Source of the DNA: Acidobacteriaceae bacterium KBS 83
GTDB lineage: Bacteria; Acidobacteriota; Terriglobia; Terriglobales; Acidobacteriaceae
Direction: 5' to 3'
DNA: 64,000 bases
NCBI GenBank assembly: GCA_000381585.1
Contig: KB906735.1
Coordinates: 542,836-606,835, forward strand
The position numbers and the translations under genes were made by a program. The notes beneath the pieces were generated by a model. That model was not told where the DNA came from. It searched no databases and worked only from the letters and a program-made list of their open reading frames with translations. Within the stretch, counting starts at the first letter, position 1; every line of letters starts with the position of its first letter. Shown here one piece after another: positions 1-8,465 of this stretch.

Positions 1-1
1 A

Positions 2-475
2 ATCGTTGACGCCTCAAAAGGTATTTTGGGCGTCGTCGCGGGTAAGAGCCTGGACCAGCCCGGACAGGCCGCCGTGATCGTATACACCGACCAGACTCAC
101 CCCGGCCCCATCGCGGTTCCGCAGACCATCGGCGGGCTGCCGACGCGCGTCATCACGACCACTGCAGGCGCGGTCGCTAATGGCACGGCGCCTACCAGCT
201 CGTTTGTCACGCCGGGCATTCACCTCTCTCAGGCAACGCTCGAGGCTGCGCGGCTAGTTCAGAGACAGCACGTCCGGCAGCTCATGGGCGACCCGGCATT
301 CTTTGGCGTGGGAGTTACCCAGAGCCAGGACAATCCCGCTGAGGCTGCGCTGATGGTCTTCATCGACCGCACGCGCATCCCACGCGCCCAGCCTGCGACT
401 GTTGGGGGCCTGCGCGTGCGCTATCGCACCATGAACCCAATCCGGATCAACTACAACAGGGCGGCGCGAAAGTAG
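2..475 (+). CDS. C-terminal part of a protein with repeated GVGV..DNP..A modules (5' end outside window)
   Basis: The reading frame is open from the first bases of the window and stops at 473-475, so the start lies upstream. A similar module occurs twice: a GVVAG..LDQPGQAAVIVYTD stretch near the beginning, and a later GVGVTQSQDNPAEAALMVF stretch followed by DR. Each module is followed by a TVGGLRVR-like or TIGGLPTRV-like segment. These short beta-rich repeats resemble the accessory region of trypsin-like/Nal1-type proteins, but no protease motif is present in the visible part, so I give no function. It converges on the histidine kinase, with 97 bp between the two stops and no obvious terminator hairpin. 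Confidence 0.7.
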   Translation: MVDASKGILGVVAGKSLDQPGQAAVIVYTDQTHPGPIAVPQTIGGLPTRVITTTAGAVANGTAPTSSFVTPGIHLSQATLEAARLVQRQHVRQLMGDPAFFGVGVTQSQDNPAEAALMVFIDRTRIPRAQPATVGGLRVRYRTMNPIRINYNRAARK

Positions 476-572
476 CGGTTTACGCGACCGGCAAAGATCG
501 TCGGCAGGTCGGCGGCTTGCATTGCTGACCTCGTCTTGATCGCGCTTCCTGTTCCGGCTTCTATTCAGACAG

Positions 573-2471
573 TCAGGCGAGTTGCTCAGAGGTCACGGGA
601 GCCGCGCTTTGCTCAATCGCATCGGTGGCGGGATGCCCCACACCGTAGTCCGGGAAGAATAGCATGAACACTGTTCCCGAGCCGTTCGCCTGAGGCGGCT
701 CGAAACGGCTGCGCACTGTGATAGTGCCCTGATGCTTGTCCACGATGTCGTGTGTCACCCAGAGTCCGAGGCCGGTTCCGGTGGCCAGTTTGGTGGTGAA
801 GAAAGGCTCAAAAATCCGGGCCCGCACCTCATGCGGCATGCCGGTTCCCGTATCCGCCACGACGACCCGCACTCCGGCGCGCCCGTCCGTCCAGCAGTGC
901 GAGCGTGTCGCGCGAACCATCAATCGGCCGCCGCCGTTCAGCGCGTCGAGCGCATTGGTGATGAGGTTGGCGAAGACCTGCCGCAACGCTCCGGACAGGC
1001 AATAGAGATCGACATTGTCGCCATAACGGCGCGCCACATCCACTCTGAGCGTGTGAATGCGGCCGCTGTGGAGAGTCAGGATGGAGTCGAGGATCTCTGC
1101 CACATTCGCCAAGGCTGGCGAGGTGGAGGGGCGATAGAAGCGGAGGGTCTGCTGCGTGATCTCGGAGACGCGCGACAACTCATGCTGCGCCATCTCTGCG
1201 AAGCGCATCCCATCGCCATCGAGCGGGACCTGGGTTCGCAGCAGAAACAGTAGATTGGTTACGGCCTCGAGCGGGTTGTTGATCTCGTGCGCGATCGAGG
1301 CTGCGAGCTGTCCGGCGGCGGCAAGCTTCTCGGTCCGGCGCAGCGTGTCCTCGGCGCGGCGGCGCTCCGTAGTGTCGATCATGACAGCGCCCACCCATCG
1401 GACCTCCTGTTGTCCGCTTTTTACCGGATAGAGATTCACCAGCCAGCTGCGGACATCGCCCTTGCCATCGGTAATCTGCAACTCGAGCGTGTCGACCGGC
1501 TGCGCTCCTTGAAAGATCTCCGCGAGCCGGGGCTCGAGCGTCTCGGCTTCCACCGTACCGAAGAGCTCCCTTGCGGTGTGCCCCAGGAACTGCGTCAGTT
1601 CGATTCCCATGCCGGTCGCAAGAAAATTGTTCACTCGAATGAACCGGCCCTGGCGATCGAGAAATGCAAAACCGATAGGCGCGTGCGCCAGCATGGAATC
1701 CAGCAGCGACAGTGTGTCATTCAGGCCGGAGCGCTGCTCCTCCATGGACAGCACCAGAAGATTGAAGGCCTGGGCCAGCTCTCCCGCTTCATTCGTCTCC
1801 GCTATTTCGAGCGGAAAGCCCTCCTTGGTCTCAGGATCACGAATGAGCCGCCGTGTCGCGTTCATCACAATACGCAGGGGCCGGGTAATGGAGCGGGCAA
1901 GCAGCGCAGAGGCCAGCATGCAGCCGAGTATGCCCAGAACCCCGGCGATCAACGCCACCCTCACCAGCGAGTCCACTTCTTCCTTCTCGGAAGTAGGGTT
2001 CTCCGCTACCCACGCATACCCGATCAACTGAGTGCCCTGACGAATCGCACTGACAGCCTCGCGATTCCCCTCGTCGTTCAGGAAGATGTCAGCACGCTCC
2101 AGCGCCCGGCCTGACGCGGGGAGTTGTCTGCGCTCCGCTGCGGTCAGCGGGCTGGTCTCAATGTGGCCGGTGTTCGGCAAAAGGGGCGCGCCGTGCAGAT
2201 CGGTGAGGCGGACAAAATGTACGGATGTGCTGGCTTCGAGGGCCTGCGCCATGGGCACAAGCCGATTAGCTTCGTTGTCGACGATGGCATCGGTCGCCAT
2301 GGTCGCGAGCAGATTCACCTGCTGTTCGATACGGCGTTCTGCGCGTGCATGAATTTCGCGCGTCTCCGTTCGCAGGACCAGCAGCGAGAAGCACACCGTA
2401 AACGCCAGTTCCAGGACAATGAAGCCGATCGTCAGTTGGCTGCGGATTGTGCGGTAGCGGAACCAAGCCAT
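573..2471 (-). CDS. Membrane sensor histidine kinase (HAMP-PAS-HisKA-HATPase), orphan
   Basis: A 632-residue two-component sensor kinase. The ATG at 2471 is preceded by GGAGGGAG at good spacing and gives the N-terminus MAWFRYRTIRSQ; a 13-residue upstream extension lacks such a site. Order of parts: first membrane helix (about 13-33), an extracytoplasmic sensor of roughly 150 residues, a second helix (about 180-205), HAMP, a PAS domain (about 265-375), then the phospho-acceptor H box SIAHEINNP with His395. The ATPase domain has an N box (LITNALDAL), a G1 box (VADTGTGMP) and a G2 box (GTGLGLWVTHDIV). No response regulator lies next to it, so its partner must be elsewhere. The signal sensed cannot be read from the sequence. 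Confidence 0.92.
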   Translation of the reverse strand: MAWFRYRTIRSQLTIGFIVLELAFTVCFSLLVLRTETREIHARAERRIEQQVNLLATMATDAIVDNEANRLVPMAQALEASTSVHFVRLTDLHGAPLLPNTGHIETSPLTAAERRQLPASGRALERADIFLNDEGNREAVSAIRQGTQLIGYAWVAENPTSEKEEVDSLVRVALIAGVLGILGCMLASALLARSITRPLRIVMNATRRLIRDPETKEGFPLEIAETNEAGELAQAFNLLVLSMEEQRSGLNDTLSLLDSMLAHAPIGFAFLDRQGRFIRVNNFLATGMGIELTQFLGHTARELFGTVEAETLEPRLAEIFQGAQPVDTLELQITDGKGDVRSWLVNLYPVKSGQQEVRWVGAVMIDTTERRRAEDTLRRTEKLAAAGQLAASIAHEINNPLEAVTNLLFLLRTQVPLDGDGMRFAEMAQHELSRVSEITQQTLRFYRPSTSPALANVAEILDSILTLHSGRIHTLRVDVARRYGDNVDLYCLSGALRQVFANLITNALDALNGGGRLMVRATRSHCWTDGRAGVRVVVADTGTGMPHEVRARIFEPFFTTKLATGTGLGLWVTHDIVDKHQGTITVRSRFEPPQANGSGTVFMLFFPDYGVGHPATDAIEQSAAPVTSEQLA

Positions 2472-2747
2472 CCGTATCTCTCCCTCCAAGGATGGAGTTG
2501 GGTCACACACCTGTCTCTCATAAGAGGACGAGACCTACCCAGTCATAGGACGCACGAACATCACTGCGAGGGCAAAGCAAAAAGCAAAAACCGCGCCAGG
2601 CAGCTACGACTCCAACAAAATCTACGTTGTCGTTACAGTCTACAGACATCGTACCGAGTTACTCTTGAGGGTACCGCGCCGCTCTTCCCCTTGGACGCCA
2701 CTCAAAAGCCGCGCGCCATGAACACAACGGACGGCGATCGAGTAACC

Positions 2748-3812
2748 TCATTCCTCCAGCATTGCCGGTGTCACGGCTTCATCAAGCCTGGCTGCGATAT
2801 CAGCAGCAATTTGTCGGCCATGAAAGCGGCCGTTCTCGATGAAAATCTCATTCGTCCGCGAGCCGGCGATAATGACTCCTGCCAGATAAAGTCCGGGGAC
2901 ATTGCTCTCCAGGCTCTCGGGGTCGCACTCCGGGCAGCGGTCCTTGTTGTCCATTCGCACCCCGAGCGATTCCAGGAAATCGAAATCCGGGTGGTAGCCG
3001 GTCAGCGCGAAGACGAAATCGTTGCGCACGATCTTCGGTCCATTCGGAGTTTGCAGCTCCACACTGTCTTCGCGGATCGCAGTCACGCGCGTATCGAAAT
3101 ACGCCTCCACCTCGCCCGCTTTAATGCGGTTCTCGATGTCCGGCAGGACCCAGTACTTCACATGGTGATGGATCCTGGGACCGCGATGTACCAGCGTCAC
3201 CCGCGCGCCGTGGCGCCACAGGTCAAGAGCCGCAATCGCTGCGGAGTTCTTTCCCCCAATTACCACCACGTCCATGTCGTAGTAAGGGTGCGGTGCGTCG
3301 TAGTAATGCATCACCTTCGAGAGCGCTTCGCCTGGAATCTTCAGATAATTCGGGAGGTCGTAGTAGCCGGTGGCGATGACAATCTTTCGTGTCGCATAAC
3401 TCTGCTCACGGCCGAAGCGGTCCTCCACGCGAACGCGGAACTCGCCGTCCGCGCCTTCGACGCGAAGCACCGTCTCATATTGGCGCGCGTCGAGCTGATA
3501 GTGCTCGGCTACCTTGCGGTAGTACTCCAGCGCCTCATCGCGGGTGGGCTTCTGATTGGGGCTTGGAAACGGAATGTCGCCGATCTCCAGCAGCTCCGGC
3601 GTGGTGAAGAAGGTCATGTTCGATGGATAGTGAAAGAGCGAGTTGCACAGGCAGCCCTTCTCGACCAGAACCGTCCGGAGGCCGCGCCGGCTGGTCTCAA
3701 TGGCGCACGCCAGACCAGTAGGCCCCGCCCCGATTACCAGCACATCGAAACGCACCGCGCTGTGACGCCGCGCGGCCGCCTGTTCCTCCATCTCGATCTT
3801 CTTCGCGCACAT
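2748..3812 (-). CDS. ypdA: YpdA-family FAD/NAD(P)-binding oxidoreductase, putative bacillithiol disulfide reductase
   Basis: A 354-residue flavoprotein. The N-terminal dinucleotide-binding motif is VIGAGPTGLACAIE at about residues 26-39, followed by EKGCLCNSLFHYPSNMTFF, which is typical of YpdA. A second Rossmann motif (VVIGGKNSAAIAALDLWR) lies mid-protein, and a GLYLAGVI segment near the end closes the FAD site. In Firmicutes YpdA (Bdr) reduces bacillithiol disulfide with NADPH; the same role here is inferred from family likeness. The GNAT gene starts upstream on the same strand and ends 31 bp before this start, so co-transcription is likely. Start choice between the first Met and the Met at residue 8 is uncertain. 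A YfiT-like DinB protein at 45.9 kb supports a bacillithiol context. Confidence 0.85.
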   Translation of the reverse strand: MCAKKIEMEEQAAARRHSAVRFDVLVIGAGPTGLACAIETSRRGLRTVLVEKGCLCNSLFHYPSNMTFFTTPELLEIGDIPFPSPNQKPTRDEALEYYRKVAEHYQLDARQYETVLRVEGADGEFRVRVEDRFGREQSYATRKIVIATGYYDLPNYLKIPGEALSKVMHYYDAPHPYYDMDVVVIGGKNSAAIAALDLWRHGARVTLVHRGPRIHHHVKYWVLPDIENRIKAGEVEAYFDTRVTAIREDSVELQTPNGPKIVRNDFVFALTGYHPDFDFLESLGVRMDNKDRCPECDPESLESNVPGLYLAGVIIAGSRTNEIFIENGRFHGRQIAADIAARLDEAVTPAMLEE

Positions 3813-3843
3813 ATCTCTAGCTTAAGGGATACGCGGTGCGCGG

Positions 3844-4341
3844 TCAGCGAAGCACCCGCGACATCTCGTATTCGATCAGCCTGGGATCGTTCGGATAGGG
3901 CTCCGTCCGTCCGGTGCGAGCGAAACCCAGGCGCTGGTAAAACATCCTCGCAGCATCGTTGCTCGACGTCACCATCAACTGCAGGAGATCGGCGCCTCGT
4001 AGACGGGCCCAGCCGGCAATCTCGTTGACCAGCAATCGGCCGATGCCCTGTTGCCGATGCGTCGGGGCTGTCCACATCGAGATCAATTGTGCTCGAGTTC
4101 GATCGTCTTCATCGAGAAGCGAGCCGGCGATGCCGCAGCCAACGCTCCCATCCATCGCGAGGAAGCCGATACCTCTTTCACCATTCCAACTCAGCGCCCG
4201 CTCTAACCAATCTGCGTCCGTGAGTTGCAACTCTCTCTCGTACGTTGAACCAAATGCACTCGGTGTATCTTGCAGCGCGCGAAGACGCACCTCTCGAAAG
4301 AGCGGCACATTTTGTACAGTGATTGGGTCGAGCATGATCAT
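3844..4341 (-). CDS. GNAT family N-acetyltransferase
   Basis: A 165-residue acetyl-CoA-dependent N-acyltransferase. The acetyl-CoA loop is seen as MWTAPTHRQQGIGRLLVNEI, the R/Q-x-x-G-x-G/A signature of motif A. It is followed by LRGADLLQLMVTSSNDAARMFYQRLGFARTG in two typical pieces: a beta-strand plus the N..A..FY..LGF motif B. The N-terminus (LFREVRLRALQDTPSAFGSTY) resembles small-molecule acetyltransferases. The substrate is not predictable. It lies upstream of ypdA on the same strand with a 31-bp gap and is divergent from the FAD monooxygenase. The Met at residue 3 is an alternative start. Confidence 0.88.
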   Translation of the reverse strand: MIMLDPITVQNVPLFREVRLRALQDTPSAFGSTYERELQLTDADWLERALSWNGERGIGFLAMDGSVGCGIAGSLLDEDDRTRAQLISMWTAPTHRQQGIGRLLVNEIAGWARLRGADLLQLMVTSSNDAARMFYQRLGFARTGRTEPYPNDPRLIEYEMSRVLR

Positions 4342-4392
4342 CAGGTCGTCGGAACTACAAAAGTGTTTGCTTATCGCGACGGGAGCGCCGCA

Positions 4393-6030
4393 ATGACTGG
4401 CCTCATTGCTCCATCTTCCATCTGTCTATGTATTCTGACATTCACATCACGCGTGCGACCTAATTTGGCTTACGAGGTCGTGATTGCGGGTGCTGGGCCC
4501 GTGGGGCTGTTTCTCGCCTGCGAACTGCGGTTGGCCGGCGTTTCGGTGCTTGTGCTCGAACGGATGGAGGACACTCGAACTCCGCTCAAAGCAAACTTCA
4601 TGGGCATGCGGGGGCTGAATCTGCCGTCCGTGGAAGCCTTTTATCGCCGTGGGCTCTTGAATGCCGTGCGCGAGTCGGCCCTGGGATGGATGGACGAAGG
4701 AGCAAACAAAGGTATCGAACTACGGGATACTCGCCAGACCGGCGAGCCGCCTGCCCCTCGATTCGCCGGCCACTTCGCTGGAATCATGCTCGACGGCAAC
4801 AAAATAGATTTCTCCGACCAGCGATTCATGTTGCCCGGACCGTCGGCTTCGGGCGGCATTGTGAGCATGCAAGGTATGGAGACCCTGCTCGCGGATCACG
4901 CAAAGGAATTAGGTGTGGAGGTAAGGCTGGGAGCAGCGGTTACGGATATCACCCAAAGCGATCGTGGCGTTGCCGTACATGTTGGCGATGAGACCATCCA
5001 GGCCGATTGGCTAGTCGGGTGCGATGGAGGACGCAGTACCGTGCGAAAGTGCACTGGGTTCGAGTTTCCCGGCACGGATCCGCAACTGACCGGGACCATT
5101 GCTATGGCGGACTTTGCCGATCCGGAGAGGCTGCGTCCTGGATGGAACATCACACCGAATGGCATGTACGTGAACGGGCCATTGCCGGGCCGCATCAGCG
5201 TTGTCGAATTCGATGGCGGCGCGGCCGCGCGACAGAACACCCTGACACTGGAAGCGCTCCAAACGACTTTGCGTCATGTTTCCGGCACCGATGTGACGCT
5301 TACGGCATTGCACCTTGGCACGCGCTACACCGACGTTGCGCGCCAGGCCACGACATACCGCAAGGGCCGCATGCTGCTGGCTGGCGATGCCGCGCACGTC
5401 CATTCACCGTTCGGCGGGCAGGGACTCAATCTCGGCATCGGCGACGCGATGAATCTCGGCTGGAAGCTTGCCTCAGTGATCAAGGGCTGGACCCCTGAGA
5501 GCCTGCTCGACACTTACACGGACGAGCGGCATCCAATCGCCGCATGGGCGCTGGAATGGACCCGTGCTCAAGTCGCAATCCTTCGTCCCGAGCCCCACGC
5601 GCGCGCTATGGCGGCAATCGTTCGCGACCTCATCCAGACCCCCTCAGGCGCAACCTATTTCGCTCAGAAGATTGCCGGTGTTTGGCTGCGATACAACCTG
5701 CCTGGCGACCACCCGCTCATTGGCTGCAGCGCGCCCGATCTCGAATTCGAGGATGGAACGCGGCTGGGCGCGCTGCTGCATGATGGGACGGCCTTGCTGC
5801 TGAACTTGAACGGCGGCGAAAAGCTTGGCGCCCTGGGCGAGCGCTGGGCTGGACGGGTCAAGTATGTCTCCACGAAAGCAAAGGGCAGTTTGGGCTTAAC
5901 CGCGCTTTTTGTGCGTCCGGATGGCTTCGTTGCATGGGCGCAGGAAGGCGAGGAGAATGTGTCGGATGCTCGCGTAGCACTCATCCGCTGGATCGGAATG
6001 CCGTCTGGTCACTCTGTCCCCGGCGCTTAA
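4393..6030 (+). CDS. FAD-dependent aromatic-ring monooxygenase (PheA/TfdB-like) with C-terminal thioredoxin-like domain
   Basis: Group A flavoprotein hydroxylase. Visible motifs: the FAD GxGxxG site VIAGAGPVGLFLACEL; the DG motif LVGCDGGRSTVRK, which contacts FAD and NAD(P)H; and the GD motif MLLAGDAAHVHSPFGGQG, followed by LNLGIGDAMNLGWKLA. About the last 80 residues (DGTALLLNL to the end) match the thioredoxin-like tail of phenol-hydroxylase-type enzymes. I chose ATG 4393 because GGGAG lies 7 bases upstream, giving 545 residues. The family usually begins about five residues before the first strand, so TTG 4465 is also possible. The next upstream open frame overlaps the divergent GNAT gene and is unlikely. 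The substrate is probably a phenolic or polyketide-like aromatic compound, by family only. Confidence 0.85.
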   Translation: MTGLIAPSSICLCILTFTSRVRPNLAYEVVIAGAGPVGLFLACELRLAGVSVLVLERMEDTRTPLKANFMGMRGLNLPSVEAFYRRGLLNAVRESALGWMDEGANKGIELRDTRQTGEPPAPRFAGHFAGIMLDGNKIDFSDQRFMLPGPSASGGIVSMQGMETLLADHAKELGVEVRLGAAVTDITQSDRGVAVHVGDETIQADWLVGCDGGRSTVRKCTGFEFPGTDPQLTGTIAMADFADPERLRPGWNITPNGMYVNGPLPGRISVVEFDGGAAARQNTLTLEALQTTLRHVSGTDVTLTALHLGTRYTDVARQATTYRKGRMLLAGDAAHVHSPFGGQGLNLGIGDAMNLGWKLASVIKGWTPESLLDTYTDERHPIAAWALEWTRAQVAILRPEPHARAMAAIVRDLIQTPSGATYFAQKIAGVWLRYNLPGDHPLIGCSAPDLEFEDGTRLGALLHDGTALLLNLNGGEKLGALGERWAGRVKYVSTKAKGSLGLTALFVRPDGFVAWAQEGEENVSDARVALIRWIGMPSGHSVPGA

Positions 6031-6055
6031 CTGGCTGATGTGATTGGATCCTCAA

Positions 6056-6110
6056 TGCTTCTCGTAGACTGGATGCTCCTCGTAGACTGGATGCTCCTCG
6101 TAGAATAGGA
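6056..6110 (+). repeat. 18-bp tandem repeat just upstream of moaA
   Basis: Two full copies of an 18-base unit (TGCTTCTCGTAGACTGGA, then the same with one change) are followed by a diverged third copy that reads TGCTCCTCGTAGAATAGGA. The array fills most of the gap between the monooxygenase stop and moaA, and the third copy creates a TAGAAT hexamer 5 bases before the GTG start. It may be a slipped-strand expansion that shaped the moaA promoter; this is inference. Confidence 0.75.
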
Positions 6111-6111
6111 A

Positions 6112-7209
6112 GTGCATCGAATTCCTATGGCGTCCACCCAGGCCATCCCGACCGCTGCCGCAACCGCCCCGCTTGTCGGAGCCGGACGCTTGACCGACAG
6201 CCACGGCCGTGCCATCACTGACCTGCGCGTCTCCGTGACGGATCGCTGCAACTACCGGTGCATCTATTGCCGCACCGGCAACGACGGCGCCCAATACAGC
6301 GAACTGCCCCTGGCCGACTACCTGCGCATCATCCGCGTCTTCGTCTCCCTCGGTATAGAAAAGGTCCGTCTCACCGGCGGCGAACCGCTCCTTCGCAGGG
6401 ACCTGACCACGCTCGTTCGCGAAGTCGCCGCGCTGCGCACTAGCTACGCGTCCGACGGCACGCCGCTCGAAGAGGATCGCGGTAGACCGCTGGATCTGGC
6501 CGTTACAACGAACGGTCACCTGCTCGCCGCGCAGGCACAGGCACTGCGCGAGGCAGGCCTGAGCCGCGCTACCGTCTCCATGGATGCAGTCGACGCGGAA
6601 GTCTTTGCGCGCATCACCCGCGTGCCCGGCAGCTATGACCGGGTGCTTGCGGGCATTAGAGCTGCGCAAGCCGCCGGCCTTGGTCCGGTAAAGGTGAATT
6701 GCGTGCTGCTTCGCGGCTTCAATGATGATCAGATCGTCCCCTTCGTCGAATTCGCGCGCCGCGAAGGCGTCATCCTGCGCTTTATCGAGTTCATGCCGCT
6801 GGAGGAGGATCGCATCTGGTCCCCCGACACGGTCATCGGCTATGACGAACTAAAGGGGCGCATCAGCGCCGTGCGCCCGCTGGTACCGCTGCCGGGCAAT
6901 ACCCCGGGCGAGACGGCCCAGCGCTTCACCTTCGACGACGGCATCGGCGAGATCGGCATCATCGCACCCGTCTCCCGCGCCTTCTGCGGCGCCTGCAGCC
7001 GCCTGCGTCTCACCTCGGATGGCAAGATCCGCACCTGCCTCTTCTCGCAGATGGACCACGACCTCTACGGCCTCATGCGACGCGGCGGCTCGGATGACGA
7101 TTTGGCCGCTTATATCCGCGAAGTGATCGCGCAGAAGGAAGCCCGCCATCACATCGGCGAGCCGGGCTTCCTCAAGCCGAGCCGCAGCATGGTGCACATC
7201 GGCGGCTGA
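6112..7209 (+). CDS. moaA: GTP 3',8-cyclase (molybdenum cofactor biosynthesis protein A)
   Basis: Radical SAM enzyme of the first step of molybdopterin synthesis, converting GTP to 3',8-cyclo-GTP. The N-terminal 4Fe-4S motif CNYRCIYC (CxxxCxxC) follows VSVTDR. The SAM-binding LTGGEPLLRRDL stretch is present. The second cluster is formed by CGACSRLRLTSDGKIRTCLFS, and the protein ends in Gly-Gly (MVHIGG), the conserved MoaA tail inserted in the active site. At 365 residues it is slightly longer than usual because of an N-terminal extension and an insert near residues 110-130. GTG 6112 is used here; ATG 6127 would remove five residues. Neither has a well placed ribosome site, and a leaderless start at 6112 is possible. 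No other moa genes are nearby. Confidence 0.95.
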   Translation: MHRIPMASTQAIPTAAATAPLVGAGRLTDSHGRAITDLRVSVTDRCNYRCIYCRTGNDGAQYSELPLADYLRIIRVFVSLGIEKVRLTGGEPLLRRDLTTLVREVAALRTSYASDGTPLEEDRGRPLDLAVTTNGHLLAAQAQALREAGLSRATVSMDAVDAEVFARITRVPGSYDRVLAGIRAAQAAGLGPVKVNCVLLRGFNDDQIVPFVEFARREGVILRFIEFMPLEEDRIWSPDTVIGYDELKGRISAVRPLVPLPGNTPGETAQRFTFDDGIGEIGIIAPVSRAFCGACSRLRLTSDGKIRTCLFSQMDHDLYGLMRRGGSDDDLAAYIREVIAQKEARHHIGEPGFLKPSRSMVHIGG

Positions 7210-7317
7210 ACCGCAGCAAAATCAGCAACAGGCTCCCCCCGCGCGAGGCAAACTCCCGAAGGCCAACAACGTCTATCCTGCCGTTTAGGTTCGACTCCAT
7301 CGGGGGAAGCTCCATCC

Positions 7318-8391
7318 ATGAAAGCTCTGGTCCGATTTGTCTCTGCCTTTGCCGCCGTCTGCTTTTCCAGCGTGCTCTGCGCGCAGAGCACCCCCGGCGC
7401 ATCGCTGCTCGTCCTCTCCAAGCACGACCACACCCTCAGCATCGTCGATCCGGCTACTCTTCAGGTCGTCGCCCACATGCCGGTGGGCAACGATCCTCAT
7501 GAGGTCATAGCCTCAGCCGACGGGACAACGGCATACGTCTCGAACTACGGCGGCGGCGCCTACAACACGCTTGCCGTGCTCGACCTGGTTGGCCAGCGGG
7601 CACTCCCGTCCGTTGACCTCGGCCCACTGCGCGGCCCGCACGGCCTCGCCTTTGTTGGCGGGAAAGTCTGGTTTACGGCAGAAGCGGCCAAGGCGATCGG
7701 GCGCTACGATCCCGCTGCGCAGAAGGTTGACTGGATACTTGGCACCGGCCAGAATCGCACTCATATGATCGACGTCTCGGACGACCAGCAGAGCATCATC
7801 ACCACCAATGTCAGCTCCGGCACCGTCAGCCTGATCGAAATGGAGCCCGTCCATATGTCCGGTCCGCTGCCTGGCGCGATGCGTCCCCCAGGTGGCAATC
7901 ACGCCGGTCCCAACGGACCAGGTGGCCCGACTCCGCGCAAAGACTGGAATGAGACGGTCATTCGTGTGGGCAATGGCTCGGAAGGCTTCGATGTATCGCC
8001 CGACCAGAAGGAAATATGGATTGCAAACGCGCAGGACGGCACCATCTCCGTCATTGATATCGCGGCACAGAAGGTGGTTGCGACACTGCAGGCCAACGTG
8101 GGCGGAGCAAACCGGCTCAAATTTACGTCTGACGGCAAGCGTGTGCTGGTCTCCACACTCGGCGGGCCAGATCTCGTCGTGCTCGACGCAACCACGCGCC
8201 AGGTTGTCAAACGTCTCCCGATCGGACACGGAGCCGCCGGCATCCTGATCGAACCCGGCGGCTCTCGCGCCTTCGTCGCCTGCACACCGGACGATTACGT
8301 CGCTGTCATTGACCTCCACTCATTGGCTGTTGCCGGCCACATTCAGGCGGGCGGTGAACCGGATGGGATGGCCTGGGCGGTTCGGCGCTAA
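7318..8391 (+). CDS. Secreted YVTN/YncE-type beta-propeller protein
   Basis: A 357-residue protein with a signal peptide (MKALVRFVSAFAAVCFSSVLCAQS) and repeated blades of about 40 residues. Each blade carries a pattern like LSIVDPATLQVVAHMPVG or ISVIDIAAQKVVATLQ followed by a P/D-rich turn and a strand such as AYVSNYGG or IWIANAQDG. This is the surface-layer/YncE seven-bladed fold, often binding other proteins or small ligands. No catalytic residues of 6-phosphogluconolactonase are evident. A GGNHAGPNGPGG-type loop interrupts the middle blade (around residues 185-205). GGGGGAAG lies upstream of the ATG. It stands alone between moaA and the GGDEF gene. Confidence 0.85.
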   Translation: MKALVRFVSAFAAVCFSSVLCAQSTPGASLLVLSKHDHTLSIVDPATLQVVAHMPVGNDPHEVIASADGTTAYVSNYGGGAYNTLAVLDLVGQRALPSVDLGPLRGPHGLAFVGGKVWFTAEAAKAIGRYDPAAQKVDWILGTGQNRTHMIDVSDDQQSIITTNVSSGTVSLIEMEPVHMSGPLPGAMRPPGGNHAGPNGPGGPTPRKDWNETVIRVGNGSEGFDVSPDQKEIWIANAQDGTISVIDIAAQKVVATLQANVGGANRLKFTSDGKRVLVSTLGGPDLVVLDATTRQVVKRLPIGHGAAGILIEPGGSRAFVACTPDDYVAVIDLHSLAVAGHIQAGGEPDGMAWAVRR

Positions 8392-8465
8392 ATCGGGAAG
8401 ACAGGCCACGGTACGAACGTATCGCTGCAAACTGCAGGTCCCCGTGGCACAATCGACAGCAGCGA

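Noticed and set aside
2124-4028. A 634-codon open frame on the plus strand over the ypdA and kinase genes
   Set aside because: It is antisense to two well-supported genes with clear motifs and has no recognisable domain; high GC content creates such frames.
6056-6110. CRISPR-like array
   Set aside because: Units are adjacent with no spacers and only two to three copies; a plain tandem repeat.
7286-7297. GGTTCGACTCC resembling a tRNA T-arm
   Set aside because: No acceptor stem, D-arm or anticodon arm can be built around it; the same string recurs at 62070 in another gap.
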